Source: Agrypnia vestita
Lineage: Eukaryota > Arthropoda > Insecta > Trichoptera > Phryganeidae
Length of the DNA stretch: 64,000 nucleotides
Reading direction: 5' to 3'
NCBI GenBank assembly: GCA_016648135.1
Contig: JADDOH010003993.1
Span: forward strand, 1-64,000
Shown here in pieces: positions 23,999-35,987 of this stretch. Position 1 is the first letter of the stretch; each line of letters opens with the position of its first letter. Below the pieces are notes generated by a model, which was given only the letters and a program-made list of their open reading frames with translations, had not been told where the DNA came from and ran no database searches. The position numbers were made by a program, and so were the translations under genes.

Positions 23999-25018
23999 TT
24001 AGGTCCTTACATATGAAATTGGCGTTTAGTATAGGAGGAATATAAAGCCGATTTTTTTTATTATAATATATTTATTTAATCAAAGTATGTAACATTGCTA
24101 TCTATGCACTTTTGCCATCTCATAGGTAGTTCATCGATCCCTTTACTAAAAAAACCATTCGGACGGGAATCAATAAAATCTTTGAAGGCGGTTTAGACTG
24201 CCCCATCGAAGTTGAATTTTATCCTTTGCAAGAAGTTATCCAAATTTCGAAAAAAATGGTAATCTGTTGGGGCAAGGTCCGGAGAGTACGGTGGATGTCT
24301 TAGACATTCCAATTGAAGCTCCTCTAATTTGGTAGCCATCTGTTGTGCAGTGTGTGGTCTAGCGTTATCATGAAGCAGCAGTGGCCTAGAGCGATTAACC
24401 AGCCTCGGTTGTTTAGCAGCTAGCTTTTCCATCGTGGTTTGCAGTTGCTGACATCTGCCGCAATCGTCTGGCCAGATTTAAGAAAGCTGTAGTGAACGAC
24501 ACCAGCACTAGTCCACCAAACGCTCACAAGTAACTTTTTTGGAGTCAATTTTCGCTTGGGGCTTGGTTTGGCTGGTTCGGCAGGGTTCAGCCATTGCGAT
24601 GAGCGCTTCCAATTATCGTACAGGATCCACTTTTCATCACAGGTAATGATTCGATTTAAAATCCCTTCATTATTGTGCCGGTTGAGTAATGCAACGCAGC
24701 AGTCAATGCGCGTTTATTGATTTGCTTCACTCAATTCGTAAGTTACCCACCTTTCAAGCTTTTTCACCTCACCACTGGTGCCACGGTGGAACTCAAACTC
24801 GTAAATAACGCGATATTTCAAGTTTTTCATTTTGTAAACTGAGTGACGCAAAGAAAAAAACAATTGAGGAAAAAACAAATGAATTATAATTTTCAAAACA
24901 CAAATACATGAGTATATAGCTGTATAAATTTGGATTTGGAATTCCTAACCAAAGAGAAGATATTTGAGATCAAATTTGCCAGTACGGCAAAACGCCAATT
25001 TCACATGTAAGGACCTAA
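23999..25018 (-). mobile_element. mariner (cecropia-type) copy 1, internally deleted
   Basis: Begins and ends with the 29 bp inverted repeat TTAGGTCCTTACATATGAAA... and is flanked by TA on both sides (23997-23998, 25019-25020). It is 1020 bp against about 1286 bp for the other copies. Relative to copy 2 it lacks about 260 bp of the helix-turn-helix region (junction near 24770) and 7 bp near 24450, the latter between short GACA repeats. A Gln codon near the C-terminus has become a stop. It is dead, but with complete ends that a functional transposase could still mobilise. Confidence 0.92.
24100..24833 (-). pseudogene. mariner transposase, deleted and frameshifted
   Basis: The minus strand retains MKNLKYRVIYEFEFHRGTS (to about 24775) and then jumps directly to VKKLERWVTYELSEANQ. 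The usual WVPHEL motif has become WVTYEL. Further on CDEKW, HDNARPHTA and SPDLAPTDYHFF, the sites of the three catalytic Asp, are still visible, but they lie in different frames because of the 7 bp deletion. A premature stop follows FNFDGAV. Confidence 0.85.
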
Positions 25019-26133
25019 TATCTTGCTTATTGGTTTAGTAGTAAAACACTTGCCTAATTATTTTAATTTAATATAATTAATTTTAATTGATCTAAGAATT
25101 GTACAATATGCTCTAACATTATAACGATTAAGCTCTCAAGATTCCTTAATTAAATAAATATGAATAATATGACATGTACATATGTGTACAATTTCTCAAT
25201 ATGTACTTATAAATACATACACGAGTAGTGTTAAATGTTTGCGTCAGAACCGACGTAGTGTGGCATAATTAATACAATTATGTAAAATACTGTAATCAAT
25301 TCAAAGACAGTGATTGTCGCCACGTATCGACCGCTGTGCTACCTAGCCGCCTGCAGGGCCGGTTGCTTTGCAAAATAATTAACTTAAAATGCATGATTTT
25401 TCCTCTTACTGCAGATGTTCTAAATTATTATCGTTTTGGTCAATAAATACAAAACAATCTGATAATGGTGGCACAAACATCAAAATTATTTCATTCTTGC
25501 TCAGTTGCGACTTTTAATTCTAGCGTAAATTTTATTTTTAAGGTATCCCCACAAGACAAAGGCGTCAGGTTTGAGAAACGGGCAGGGTACTCTATGGGAC
25601 CTCTTTATCCAAGCCATACGTTTGATTCTTACCAAGATATGCTCTTGCATCATGATGCTTTATTTTCCTCCTCATTGATAGCATGTACCATTATTGGAAT
25701 CTAACTTTTACATTTACAACGTCTTAAAACGCGATGAAAACTTTATTTTCTGATGTCAATCTCACGACTTGTTTTTCGTACTCTAGCACTCGTTCTTGGT
25801 TGGTGAAGTTCGTTGATGTTCTTGGCCTTCTGCAACGTTGCCTATGAAGATCCGGATCGGTTCCAATTATTTCAAAGTCAAAAGTCGCGTAAGTGAATCT
25901 GCTTTAAGCTCCCTGCGATATTGTCTTTGTACTTCTGTTATATTTTTATACTTGCAATAGCATTTTAAAATAAATTTTGAGCTTTGTCCACTCAATATTT
26001 CTAATAAATTACACCCGGACAAAGAAAAGAAAAATCAGAAGTTTATGACCTGTTAAACAGTGTGTATACATTTTTTTATGATACCCTATGTAAACTGTAA
26101 TAAGATGCTAAAAAGAATTTACACTGTCCGATA
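25019..26133. other. AT-rich region, no assignment
   Basis: The 79-codon frame at 25465-25704 has a less biased composition around 25545-25690, but I recognise neither it nor its reverse complement. Nothing else is supported. Confidence 0.35.
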
Positions 26134-26725
26134 TGTCACTTACCACAACACTACCGAAGAATCGATAACGGCCGATAATCTATGGTGATCTACTACCTTT
26201 GGGAAACGTCTATAAACGTCTAGAAATGCCTAGAAAAGCCTATAAGTGACCTTCTCCTAAACACTAGGGTAATCCAGAAAATACGAAGCATCAGCATTCG
26301 GATATAAATACGGTGCCCGCCACGGCGGAAAAATAGCCGCGTTGACAGTTGACATCAGCTTTGAAATACGTGCAGACGACGCTCAATTTCTTGAGGAAAT
26401 CAGTATTGAGGCCAGTCTTGAGGAAATCGAAGCAATAAATCAGAGCAAATAATCGAGTGAAGTTTTAACTAATTGGCAAAATAAATAAGCGATAAATATT
26501 ACGCGCGAGAACGGAATATTCTAGCAAATGCTAAAAACATGTTAACCAGCGATAACAAAGTGTTTATTTATGAGTGATGTATTGCGGAATAGTGTAATTA
26601 AAAGAAGAGCCATTAGTTGAATTTATTTTCAGTGACTTTTTTAATTGAATAGTTAATAAATCATTAATTAATAAATCGCTAATTCATTTCCAGTGTTTTC
26701 ATTCATTTGTCCTGCAACCACGACA
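26134..26725 (+). mobile_element. possible solo LTR
   Basis: The block starts TGTC and ends GACA, has a TATA box (GGATATAAATACGG near 26299) and a downstream AATAAA, and carries repeated words (CGTCTA..AAcgtctagaaatgcc at 26212-26245; CTTGAGGAAATC twice near 26390-26430). These features fit a Ty3-type LTR. I see no target duplication, no primer-binding site and no internal coding sequence, and the right boundary is uncertain. Confidence 0.35.
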
Positions 26726-27066
26726 CATGATAATACAATAGATGTTGTAACAATTACATTACAATATATCAATCGTATTATTATCGTCGAACCTAAGATC
26801 GTTTGATTTTGAAGGTTCATATTCAAAATCGCACTCATGCACTAATGAATATGGTACTTACCTCTTTTTTGAATTTTATAAAGTGTTAAAGAATTATAAA
26901 AATCTTCAACGACGAGGTGTCAAGTTATTAAGAAAAATCCGTATTATCAAGAACAATATATATTCTATAATACAATTATCTAAATTTGCCATATTTGAAT
27001 CTTGTTTTGGCATTCTGTCATTAAAGATTTTATATCACCGTGTTTGGTGTTAGTCCTTGTCTACAA

Positions 27067-27140
27067 ACATCCTGACGAAGAAGCCATTGGCTTCGAAACA
27101 TGTTGAATTTTTTTCAATAAATAAGTGGTTTTAACAAAGT
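27067..27140 (+). ncRNA. hammerhead-like motif in a dispersed repeat
   Basis: Core CTGACGA (27072-27078), extra A, perfect 6 bp stem II GAAGCC/GGCTTC with an ATT loop, core GAA, stem III AC..GT, H17 = T. Stem I is decayed: ACATC upstream faces GAAT, leaving about 2 bp. The downstream ATAAGTGGTT matches the degenerate copy at 7902-7990. The stem II sequence is entirely different from the 10 kb copies although the fold is the same. Confidence 0.5.
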
Positions 27141-27732
27141 TAATTTATATCAATTTTAAATTTTAGATTATCTATTTCTCCCAAGAATGATTCTCAGTAC
27201 CCAGTGTTTTGTTTAATATAAAAATTTTATATCTTACTTTGTCACTCAAACAGAAAATAGTATTGGTAATGAAAATAAGAAGCATTTATTGATTTATAAA
27301 TTATTTTGGTTGTTTCTTGAGTCATTCTTGTTTTATTCTTTCCAAAAATGTTACATTATGGATAATACATTTTCTTAGTTATGTATTTAACATATTTAAT
27401 GACAGTAATATATGAATATTCGCAAATATTTCATTGGACCTACCACTTCTGTTTCTTGTTCATCGAGATCATCTTTTTTTCATTATTGTGCCTAATTTTT
27501 CCTATTAACATTCCATCTGTAATTTTTCCAAATAATTTATAGTATACGAGTTTGTAAAGCCACATCAAAATTACCTGCAGCCTTTTTTTGAGAGCGGATG
27601 TTAACGGTTTTCTTACATTTTTTATGGATAAGTATCGAAATATAAAATAAACAATTATAGGGTCAGCAACTCGTTTCCCCACGCGTTTATGACCAGCGTT
27701 GACTTTCGCGCAGAACTCTCACGGAAACTTGA
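27141..27732. other. AT-rich sequence, nothing recognised
   Basis: No supported feature. The minus-strand frame at 27440-27682 has no recognisable motif. Confidence 0.35.
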
Positions 27733-28320
27733 TGTGGGGCAAAACACACGCGCACGCGGAAGCACGGACGTTTGTGATTATATTACAGTTAAAACCGATA
27801 CCAGAGGATTCACACAGTGTTCCCACGACATCAAAAGAAAATAAAAAGATTCGGACAGGCGATTTCTTACACGGGTTTTTACACACGTCTAATAAGCAAA
27901 ATTGAGATATAAAAGACGTGTAGCGGACGCACCAGGCAGTTCGTTCCCTCGACCCGGCCGCTACCGTAGCACACTTCGCTACGCAGTCACGCTGCCCAAC
28001 GATTGCTACCCATAGCTCATCTCGCTACGTAGTGTATCTCTCTCTTCGCCAAACGATCAACCTTCAGCCTACCGTAGCTAGCCAGAGCTTCGTCTCGATC
28101 AATTCCTGCACCAGCTACACACGGACCAGAAACTACTTGACGAGCCCAGGCATATCCTACCAGCTATACAGTTATCTACCAAGGTCAACATACTATTACT
28201 ATATATATACATAAATACGTAAACAACATAAAACTGCCTACGGCTTTCTGTTGACATCAGCTGTTTTTCATCCTGTAATAATTATACAAATAGTGGGATC
28301 CGGAGACTCGGTACCCCACA
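27733..28320 (+). mobile_element. solo LTR (BEL/Pao or Ty3 type)
   Basis: This 588 bp block begins TGTGGGG and ends CCCCACA, the short inverted TG...CA ends typical of an LTR. It has a TATA box at 27908-27915 (TATAAAAG), a GC-richer R-like region with CGCTACG-type words, and ATAAATA near 28211 as a possible poly(A) signal. No primer-binding site, polypurine tract or internal ORF adjoins it. The flanking five bases do not match (CTTGA left, CAATC right), so it may have arisen by recombination between two insertions. Confidence 0.6.
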
Positions 28321-28450
28321 CAATCAACTAACAAACTATCACGCCGTTTCTCTCAGGGTTTCTCTGCAGGTATAATCAGAGAAGATCAGCCACGCTTTTC
28401 TGTCTTAGCATTACATAAATATATCCACACACTCTTTTCGGCTGTAAAAT
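28321..28450 (-). mobile_element. family B non-LTR 3' fragment, degenerate
   Basis: Starts with CAACTAACAAACTATCACGCCG, a decayed (TTAG)n tail in reverse complement, and continues with TTTCTCTGCAGGTATAATCA, corresponding to the end of the family B ORF. It abuts the solo LTR directly at 28320/28321. Confidence 0.45.
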
Positions 28451-28624
28451 AAATTTCACTCATATTTTATTTTACTATTGATTCACTATATTAGAAATTT
28501 TCATTGAAACATAAAAATATAGACAAAATTGTACAATAATGTTATCTAGTGTTGTAATAATCGTTAATGATGTCTTCTACAGATTTTTCTATAATAAGGC
28601 ATGGCTATGCTATTAACATAAATA

Positions 28625-29910
28625 TTAGGTCCTTACATATGAAATTGGCGTTTAGTATGGGTGGAACATAAAGCCGATTTTTTTTTATTATAATATATTT
28701 ATTTAATCAAAGTATGTACCATTGCTATCTATGCACTTTTGCCATCTCATAGGTAGTTCATCGATCCCTTTACTAAAAAAACCATTCGGACGGGAATCAA
28801 TAAAATCTTTGAAGGCGGTTTGGACTGCCCCATCGGAGTAGAATTTTTTTCTTTGCAAGAAGTTATCCAAATTTCGAAAAAAATGGTAATCTGTTGGGGC
28901 AAGGTCCGGAGAGTACGGTGGATGTCTTAGACATTCCAATTGAAGCTCCTCTAATTTGGTAGCCGTCTGTTGTGCAGTGTGTGGTCTAGCGTTATCATGA
29001 AGCAGCAGTGGCCTAGAGCGATTAACCAGCCTCGGTTGTTTAGCAGCTAGCTTTTCCATCATGGTTTGCAGTTGCTGACAATAGACATCTGCCGTAATCG
29101 TCTGGCCAGATTTAAGAAAGCTGTAGTGAACGACACCAGCACTAGTCCACCAAACGCTCACAAGTAACTTTTTTGGAGTCAATTTTCGCTTGGGGCATGG
29201 TTTGGCTGGTTCGGCAGGGTTCAGCCATTGCGATGAGCGCTTCCGATTATCGTACAGGATCCACTTTTCATCACAGGTAATGATTCGATTTAAAATCCCT
29301 TCATTATTGTGCCGGTTGAGTAATGCAACGCAGCAGTCAACGCGCGTTTGTTGATTTGCTTCACTCAATTCGTGAGGTACCCACCTTTCAAGCTTTTTCA
29401 CCTTACCAATTTACTTCAAGTGGATTAAAACAGTTTTATCACTAACACCGCAGCCTGCAGCTAACTCGGATGTGGTTTGCGATGGATCCGCTTCCACAAT
29501 AGCCTTCAATTCTTCATTATCAACTTTGGTCTCCGGCCGTCCACGGGGCTTGTTCTGCAGGTCGAAATTTCCAGAACGAAAACGTTGGAACCAAAAACGC
29601 ACTGTGTTTTCTTTTGCGGCACCGTCGCCATACACATCATTAATCCTTCGAGCCGTTTCTGCAGCACTGGTGCCACGGTGGAACTCGTACTCGTAAATAA
29701 CGCGATATTTCAAGTTTTTCATTTTGTAAACTGAGTGACGCAAAGAAAAAAACAATTGAGGAAAAAACAAATGAATTATAATTTTCAAAACACAAATACA
29801 TGAGTAAATAGCTGTATAAATTTGGATTTGGAATTCCTAACCAAAGAGAAGATATTTGAGATCAAATTTGCCAGTACGGCAAAACGCCAATTTCATATGT
29901 AAGGACCTAA
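28625..29910 (-). mobile_element. mariner (cecropia-type) copy 2, full length
   Basis: A 1286 bp element with both 29 bp inverted ends (TTAGGTCCTTACATATGAAA...) and flanking TA at 28623-28624 and 29911-29912. It is complete in length and collinear with copy 3 (47491-48775), from which it differs by scattered substitutions. The left end in the window is the 3' end of the element. It is disabled only by one stop codon in the transposase. Confidence 0.95.
28703..29722 (-). pseudogene. mariner transposase with a single nonsense codon
   Basis: The frame starts at MKNLKYRV (29722) and runs 339 codons to ...GTYFD. It holds the paired helix-turn-helix region (residues 1-110), WVPHEL (114-119), and the DD34D triad in CDEKW (151), HDNARPH (243) and APTDYHFF (278). 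Codon 104, CAA for Gln in copy 3 (HLKQIGKVKK), is TAA here at 29413-29411. The frame on both sides is otherwise open. The upstream in-frame Met at 29788 adds 22 hydrophobic residues and is unlikely to be used, because mariner proteins start at the position chosen here. Confidence 0.93.
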
Positions 29911-30445
29911 TATTATGATTTTTTTTAAATTATCTGAATTAAACTTTCTTTGCGAGTTTTTATGTAAATTTCCAGATTGATCAAAATTAAATAAATACTC
30001 ATCAGTGACGTCTCAACTTATCCAAAACTTTAAACAAATACCCCTTAACTGATTTATTTGTCCAATTTAACATTGTTGGGAGAAATCTCAACCTTCACAG
30101 TCAATTAATAGACAGTATGCGCTAACTAGCAGTGTGGATTACGCTTAACAGACAACCTTGTTACGGAAGTTTCAAACAAACCCTCGACCCGTTTCAATGA
30201 CTTACAAATTATTATCCTTTAGTAAAATCAATTCCTTCCTCTACCGTTAGTATTATACTAAATACAGTATAATCTTGTTAGTGGTTGGCAAATGACGTTT
30301 CAATATGGACTGAAATATTATAATAATAATTAATATATTTCAGCATAACCAGATTTATGTGCAAAATCTAATCCGCCGCATAAATATACAAATTACAATT
30401 AGCGGTTCCCCAAATAAATTATATTTGCGCAGCTATCGCATGGCA
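29911..30445. other. AT-rich sequence, nothing recognised
   Basis: No supported feature in this stretch. Confidence 0.35.
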
Positions 30446-30620
30446 AAAGAAGACAGGGTGGGCTGAAAAAAAGATACAAAGACACCCTGAAGGGGATCCT
30501 GAACTGGTATGGGATAGATCCTGAAAACCACGGCCGATGACCGGGCTTAATGACGCCAAAAAGTACACTGCACGGGGGAAATAATTCAAAGGAATATGGG
30601 CAATGCAATTTTCGAGAAAA
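30446..30620 (+). pseudogene. non-LTR retrotransposon C-terminal tail
   Basis: Reads GGLKKRYKDTLKGILNWYGI DPENHGR then a stop, and in another frame continues as WRQKVHCTG. This is the widespread GGQKKRYKDTLK..L...GI.P..WE..A.DR..WR motif at the C-terminus of many animal non-LTR ORF2 proteins. Only this tail is present, so it is a 5'-truncated insertion. The minus-strand frame over it is a shadow. Confidence 0.6.
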
Positions 30621-30664
30621 GAAGATTTGGTGATGTCACTAAATTGTATTGCTAGAGGTTTTTT

Positions 30665-30900
30665 AGGGTAAATTAAGTTTTTTTATTTTTTATTATTAAA
30701 TTTTTTATTAATATTTTAGAATAGTGATAACGTGAATTAAGTTTTTAATTTTTTATTATTAAATTTATTATTAATATTTCAGGATAGTAATAATGTGAAT
30801 TAATTTTTTTATTATTAATATTTTACAATGGTAATAACGTGAATTAAGTTATTTATTTTTTATTATTAATATTTTAGGCTAGCATCTAATAACTTGAATT
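30665..30900. repeat. AT-rich degenerate tandem repeat
   Basis: Four units of irregular length (about 63, 44 and 54 bp between starts) built on GTGAATTAAGTT, TTTATTATTAATATTTTA and GGATAGTAATAAC. Confidence 0.65.
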
Positions 30901-31085
30901 ACGTTACTGCTTTTACGATATGTATTTGTAACTAATCTACTCTCGATGCCATTATTTACTTAGGTATCCTGTAGTGTATCGTATCTATAGAAATGTAGGG
31001 GATCAAAAAAGGAAAATTAATAGTCCGGTGATACTCTGATCACAAATATATTGCCCTGATATATAACCACCGCACACCTCCTGTG

Positions 31086-31105
31086 CAGAGAGAGAGAGAG
31101 AGAGA
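31086..31105. repeat. (AG)n microsatellite
   Basis: An uninterrupted AG dinucleotide run of about ten units. The following 400 bp are less AT-rich but carry no recognisable gene; overlapping frames on both strands at 31242-31550 have no family resemblance. Confidence 0.85.
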
Positions 31106-31739
31106 ACTGGCGCCATTTCTATAAGGTTTCCTTGTTACGTTGCAGATGAATCACTCGTGCGACGCGGCGAAGAATCTATATGTATTCACTGCCTCAGATA
31201 CTGAAATAGAATAATTATAAAAAAAGAGAAAATAATAAAATTTATAAATAATATAACCAAATGAACAGTAACCTAAATATGTATGGCTTGTTTGGATATA
31301 CCAAACCACACGAGAACCCAGCTTGAACGAGAGAATTGGTGCCGAGCTCAACCTGTAGCTTAACACCAGGACTAGAATGTCTCCAGAGCAAAATGATTAG
31401 TCGTGCTATTGTAGCAGCGGTAAAATACTCGCCAATGTTTGAGTGGTGCAGAATTCTAGAATTATCCCGGGAGAACTCTAAAGTAATACTGGTTTCAATT
31501 ACATATTTTGAAACAATACTTTGAGCGACGAAATTAAAAGTTATTTTCAAAACGAAGTTATTTCTCTAGACTTAGAACATGATATAATATATTATATTAT
31601 TAATTTCAAATAACTTATAATCTTTTTATAACCAGATTTATTGTTTTTAATATCTGTAATTGAATATCTGGTTTCAATGCCAATGTATCTTCGTTAGGAC
31701 GGAAGCACAAGTATTCCATAAATTAATTATCCAAGAAAA

Positions 31740-33752
31740 AAAACAAGCTGTGTATGGATTGGTAATCAAGAGGAAGGAAACCGAAAGAAGTACCTCAAGA
31801 AAAAATCGGAGGCCAGAAGAGTGGTGAAGATGGTCAAATAACAAGCACGGGAAAATTTTGGATCAAAACTAGAAAATGATTACCACACAGCGGGAAAGCT
31901 GTTTGAAAAACAGTTCGGCGTTTAGGAAAGGGAGAGTCAACATTAAGAACGAATCAGAAAACCTCATTACGGTAAGGACGAATCAGAAAATCTCATTACG
32001 GACGAAAAAAATGTATTAGAGAGATGGAAAAAATATTTTGAAAATCTCCTTAACCCGATAAGCGTGGGGTTGGCGAGCCAGTTCACCTTAGCATCAGATA
32101 GCAACAGTAATGGTATCACAATAGAGGAAGTAAAAGGTGCCAAGGTAAAAGGTGCAAAAAAGGTAAAAGGTGCAAAAAAGTGGCTGAAAAATGAGAAGGT
32201 GGCTGACCGAGATGAGATAAGGCCTGGGATGCTTAAACATCTGAATAATAAGGGAATAAGTTGGCTAGCCCGCATATTTTACATACATAATGATAGTTCC
32301 CATTTTTGAACATGGAGACAACAAAGTGTGTGCCAACTACATAGGAATCACTTTACTGTCAGGCAAAATATATGCTCGCATTCTGGAGAAAAAATGTCAC
32401 AAAATAACGGAAAACAAGACCCAAGAAGGCCAGTGCAATTTTAGAGCCGGAAGAGGCACAACAGACCAATAGTTTACACTGCAACAAACTATCCAGAAAA
32501 GCTGGGAATATGAAAAAAATATTTATATGAGATTTTTAAACCTGTAAAAAGCTTGTTGCCATGCGATATCCTGTGAACAGTGATGGACGAATACAAAATA
32601 GAGAGAGACCTTCTCAAGGCAATTCAATCCTTGTATGAAGACTTCAAAAACTGCGCAATAATAAATGGCGCAGTATCGGAGGAGTTCAATGTTAGAATAG
32701 GATTGAGATAAGGTTGTCTACTTTCGCCAATCCTGTTCACCCTTTATATGGACAGGATAAGACGGAAAAGTCAAACAGCAAGGGCTATGAGAGTTGGAGA
32801 TGTGGAAATAGATTTTTCACTCTTCGCGGATGATATAGCAAGGCTGGCTCCACACAAGAGGGCCTACAAGAGTGGATGAACTCTTTCAATGAAGAGTGGA
32901 CTCAAGTAGGGATGAAGATTAGTACTGCTGAAACAGAGGTTATGACCGTAAGAAGAGACCAAGAGCAGTGCTCAATTAGCATACAGGGAACCACGCTGAA
33001 GCAAGTTAAAAAATTCAAATACCTTGTGGCGGAATTTTCTAGTGACGGAAGTTAGGAAAGTAAAATAGACAGAAGAATCGGAGCTGTAGTCGGCGTTCTA
33101 CGTTCTCTGTGTAGTGCGGTGATAAGAAAATCCGAGTTTAGTTTCAAGACGAATCTGACTGTTTTCAAATTTGTGTACAGATCCACCATAATATATGACC
33201 ATCAAATTTTGATCCTGACAGAGAGAGTGAGAGCAAAGATCTAGGCTGCCAAGATGACTTTTCTAAGAGGGGTAGCGGGAGTCACATTGATAGACAGAGT
33301 GAGAAGTGCCAAATAAGGCACACAGTTGGCATGGAACTACTACTCCTAACTAACTAACCATCACGCCGTTTCCCCGCAGGGGTAGGCAGAGAGGATTGAA
33401 CGCCACCCTCTTCTATCCTGACATACCATTTTTGCTTTGGCCACATTCATACATTTTTACGCATAGAAAAATCACATTTGAGGTGGCTTGGATATGCGCT
33501 AAGAATGCCAGAGGAACGAATACCAAGAAGGATCCTCCTGACAACCCCAGAAGAAAGATAGCCGGTGGGTCGCCCCAGATTAAGTTAGGAAAGGCAACAG
33601 AAAAATGTGTATGAAAACAGAATGAGTCTAGACATGTTTGACTCATACAGAAGCAGAGCAAGACAGGGGAACAAGGAAACACCTTTTCGAGTCTTGGGGT
33701 CCCGACCCTACTGGGAGAAGGGGACGAAGATGAATGAATGAATGAATGAATA
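31740..33752 (+). mobile_element. RTE-type non-LTR retrotransposon, copy B (dead)
   Basis: Same family as copy A but longer at the 5' side. In order: the basic linker after the endonuclease (KKYLKKKSEARRVVKMVK near 31780), ENDYHTAGKLF, NYIGITLLSGKIYARILEKK (near 32335), QCNFRAGRGTTDQ, a degraded LDL.KA.D segment near 32540, the SPILFTLYMDRI block at 32725, FSLFADD near 32820, VGMKISTAETEVMTV and FKYL near 33020, and RWLGYALRMPEERIPRRILL at about 33490. It ends in an (ATGA)n tail at 33729-33752. Many stops and frameshifts are present. A family B fragment interrupts it at 33345-33445, exactly as in copy A. Confidence 0.82.
33345..33445 (-). mobile_element. family B 3' fragment, antisense inside RTE copy B
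   Basis: Begins with CTAACTAACTAACC (the reversed (TTAG)n tail) and encodes on the minus strand the QDR.VAFNPLCLP-like remnant of the SAYP C-terminus. It lies between the RTE codons for GMELLL and LRWLG, the same site as in copy A; only the number of TAAC units differs (three here, five there). Confidence 0.75.
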
Positions 33753-34256
33753 ATTTCTGGCGGCAGTATATGGGGTGGACTTTCACAGGAATATATTAAA
33801 CTACACCTGTGAAAAATCATGGGACGTAATTAAAGTATTATTATTTATTTATTTATTCGTCACGCTCCAGCCGTGTAATTTAGTTTTTTAAACATGAGTT
33901 CCAGGAAATTATGGACTTACGGGACAGACGGACAACCAAATTATTATATTTAGCTAAGCATAATTTATATTACTGGAATTAATCCATTATTTTTCTTTAC
34001 ATTATCTTTAGCTACGCATAAAGTAAAGACCAGCAGCCATCGCTTGATCGCCCGTAATCTAAGTTGAAATTAAATCACTGTCGCGTAAAGTGCGTGTATA
34101 CCTACCTATTGCGCTGGTAATTAGTATTTTGAAGTTCTTATTTATTAATACTCTTTATAACTGCGAGTGTAATTTGAACAAGGTAAACATAAAAATACAA
34201 AATATATTATTATAAATAATGTGACTTAATAGTGGGTGTATCTTGAATGATTTAAA

Positions 34257-34905
34257 ATGGGTTTGGCGTTTCGCCTGCGTCGTTTCTCCGAAGGGACGCG
34301 GACGTTTTGCCGCCAATAGTTTCTATATTATTTGCTCTTATATTCTCTGTTCCACGTTGTTGATAATAGATAATAGATTTCAAATTATCTACTATACGGA
34401 ATTAATTTTTCACTGTATATTTACGTTTAATTGCATTAAAAGTATTTATTATTTTTTTGATTAATTAAACTACTTTGACGATTTGAGAATACACGATAAC
34501 ATTATTGATCTAATATAATTACTGTATTTGATCTATAGAATTTAAGAATGATATGTAGTTTAAGAATTTTTGAGACCATTAGTAGTAATCATTTATCTGT
34601 AAAATGATCACTTTCAAAAGTTTCAGATTTGCAGTTATTTATATACTGATTTTAAAAAAACTATAGAGTTTAATAAAAATTGGTTTCATTAATACTTATT
34701 CATTACAAATTAACCTTACCTAATACAAATGTGATTTTAGGTATTATATTTTCTATTTATGAACAAATCTGAAACTCCAATATTTTTATAGTTGTCTGTT
34801 TATGATAATTATCACTTTTATATTCAAATGATGTATTTATCCATATGTTAGCGAAACGGCCGCCGGCGAAAGGTCCCTTCGGCGAAACGGCAAAGGTGAA
34901 ATGGC
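34257..34905. repeat. possible MITE with CG-rich inverted ends
   Basis: The left block at 34260-34312 (GGCGTTTCGCC, CCGAAGGGACGCG) is roughly the reverse complement of the right block at 34850-34903 (GTCCCTTCGGCGAAACGGC). The AT-rich interior has no coding sense. The ends are imperfect and no target duplication was identified. Confidence 0.4.
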
Positions 34906-35987
34906 AAATTGACCTAACCCCTTAAAAACTCAAAACTAATCCTGTAATATTTACCTGGATATATTTTTAATGACTAAGTTTAGAAAAGAAATTTAATATG
35001 CATAGTTGCACGAACGAAGTATGTGATTACCATTAGGCGTGGGTAAGACATGTTAAGTCACAGGATATCACCAAAAAGAACAGGTTCAAAGGTCCCGTTC
35101 ATTCGAACGATATAGTTTAGTTGTCTCAATCGGTCATTGGTTGGTTTTTGACTCATTGTTCACTAAATATATGCCGAAACATTTGAAATTTTTTTTTGTT
35201 ACATAAAATCACATCTCGTAATATGAATAATTCAATTTTTAAATCAGGGTTTTTATTTTTAATTATTTGCCAGTATCTAAAAACGATTGCGCTGGGCTAG
35301 TTTTTCAATAGATTTTTTATTACGCGTACATAATTTAGTATGTGTAATTCCAAAACCAGTAATATATATAAAAACCACTTAAAATCACAACTAACAAAGA
35401 ACCCGATAGTACTTTTATATGAATTCATGAAACTGACATCTCACACATTATATATCTGAAGACCGAATCTCCAGATATTTTGGATCTCCAGTTCAATGTT
35501 CAATCTAGTTTGCGCGAACTGAATTGAGATGGAAATGAGGACTATATCTCTAGTTCAGTATAACTGATCCTTTCATTCAAACCCGTTCTTTCGCAAACTA
35601 CCCACCATTTACCATAAACTACATGTGATACACGTGATATACTTCAATGACCTTGTGATTCGGACATTTTGTACTCGTGCCGTAATTTATATCACTTCAT
35701 AACTGTAATACTTTTTATAAGATAACATAAATCTTAATTATTTTTAAAAAATACTGCATTTATTATTTCTCAACTACTATTTAAAGAATATTCTGTAACA
35801 TGTTGTTCCCCTAGCGAATAAATAATAATCAATAATAATTTGGCAATAATAGTCATCAATTATTATAAAAAATATATATTTTACTTTATTATCACACTAT
35901 GACTATGTATCAGAGTCTTTAAGGACAAGTTTTTGTTAACCTGTATGTTAAAATAAATTAAATATTATTTACACTCCAACCTAGGAC
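34906..35987. other. AT-rich sequence, nothing recognised
   Basis: No feature can be supported here. Confidence 0.35.

Noticed and set aside
31242..31550. 102-codon minus-strand frame
   Set aside because: No recognisable motif, and an overlapping plus-strand frame is equally open; not enough to call a gene.
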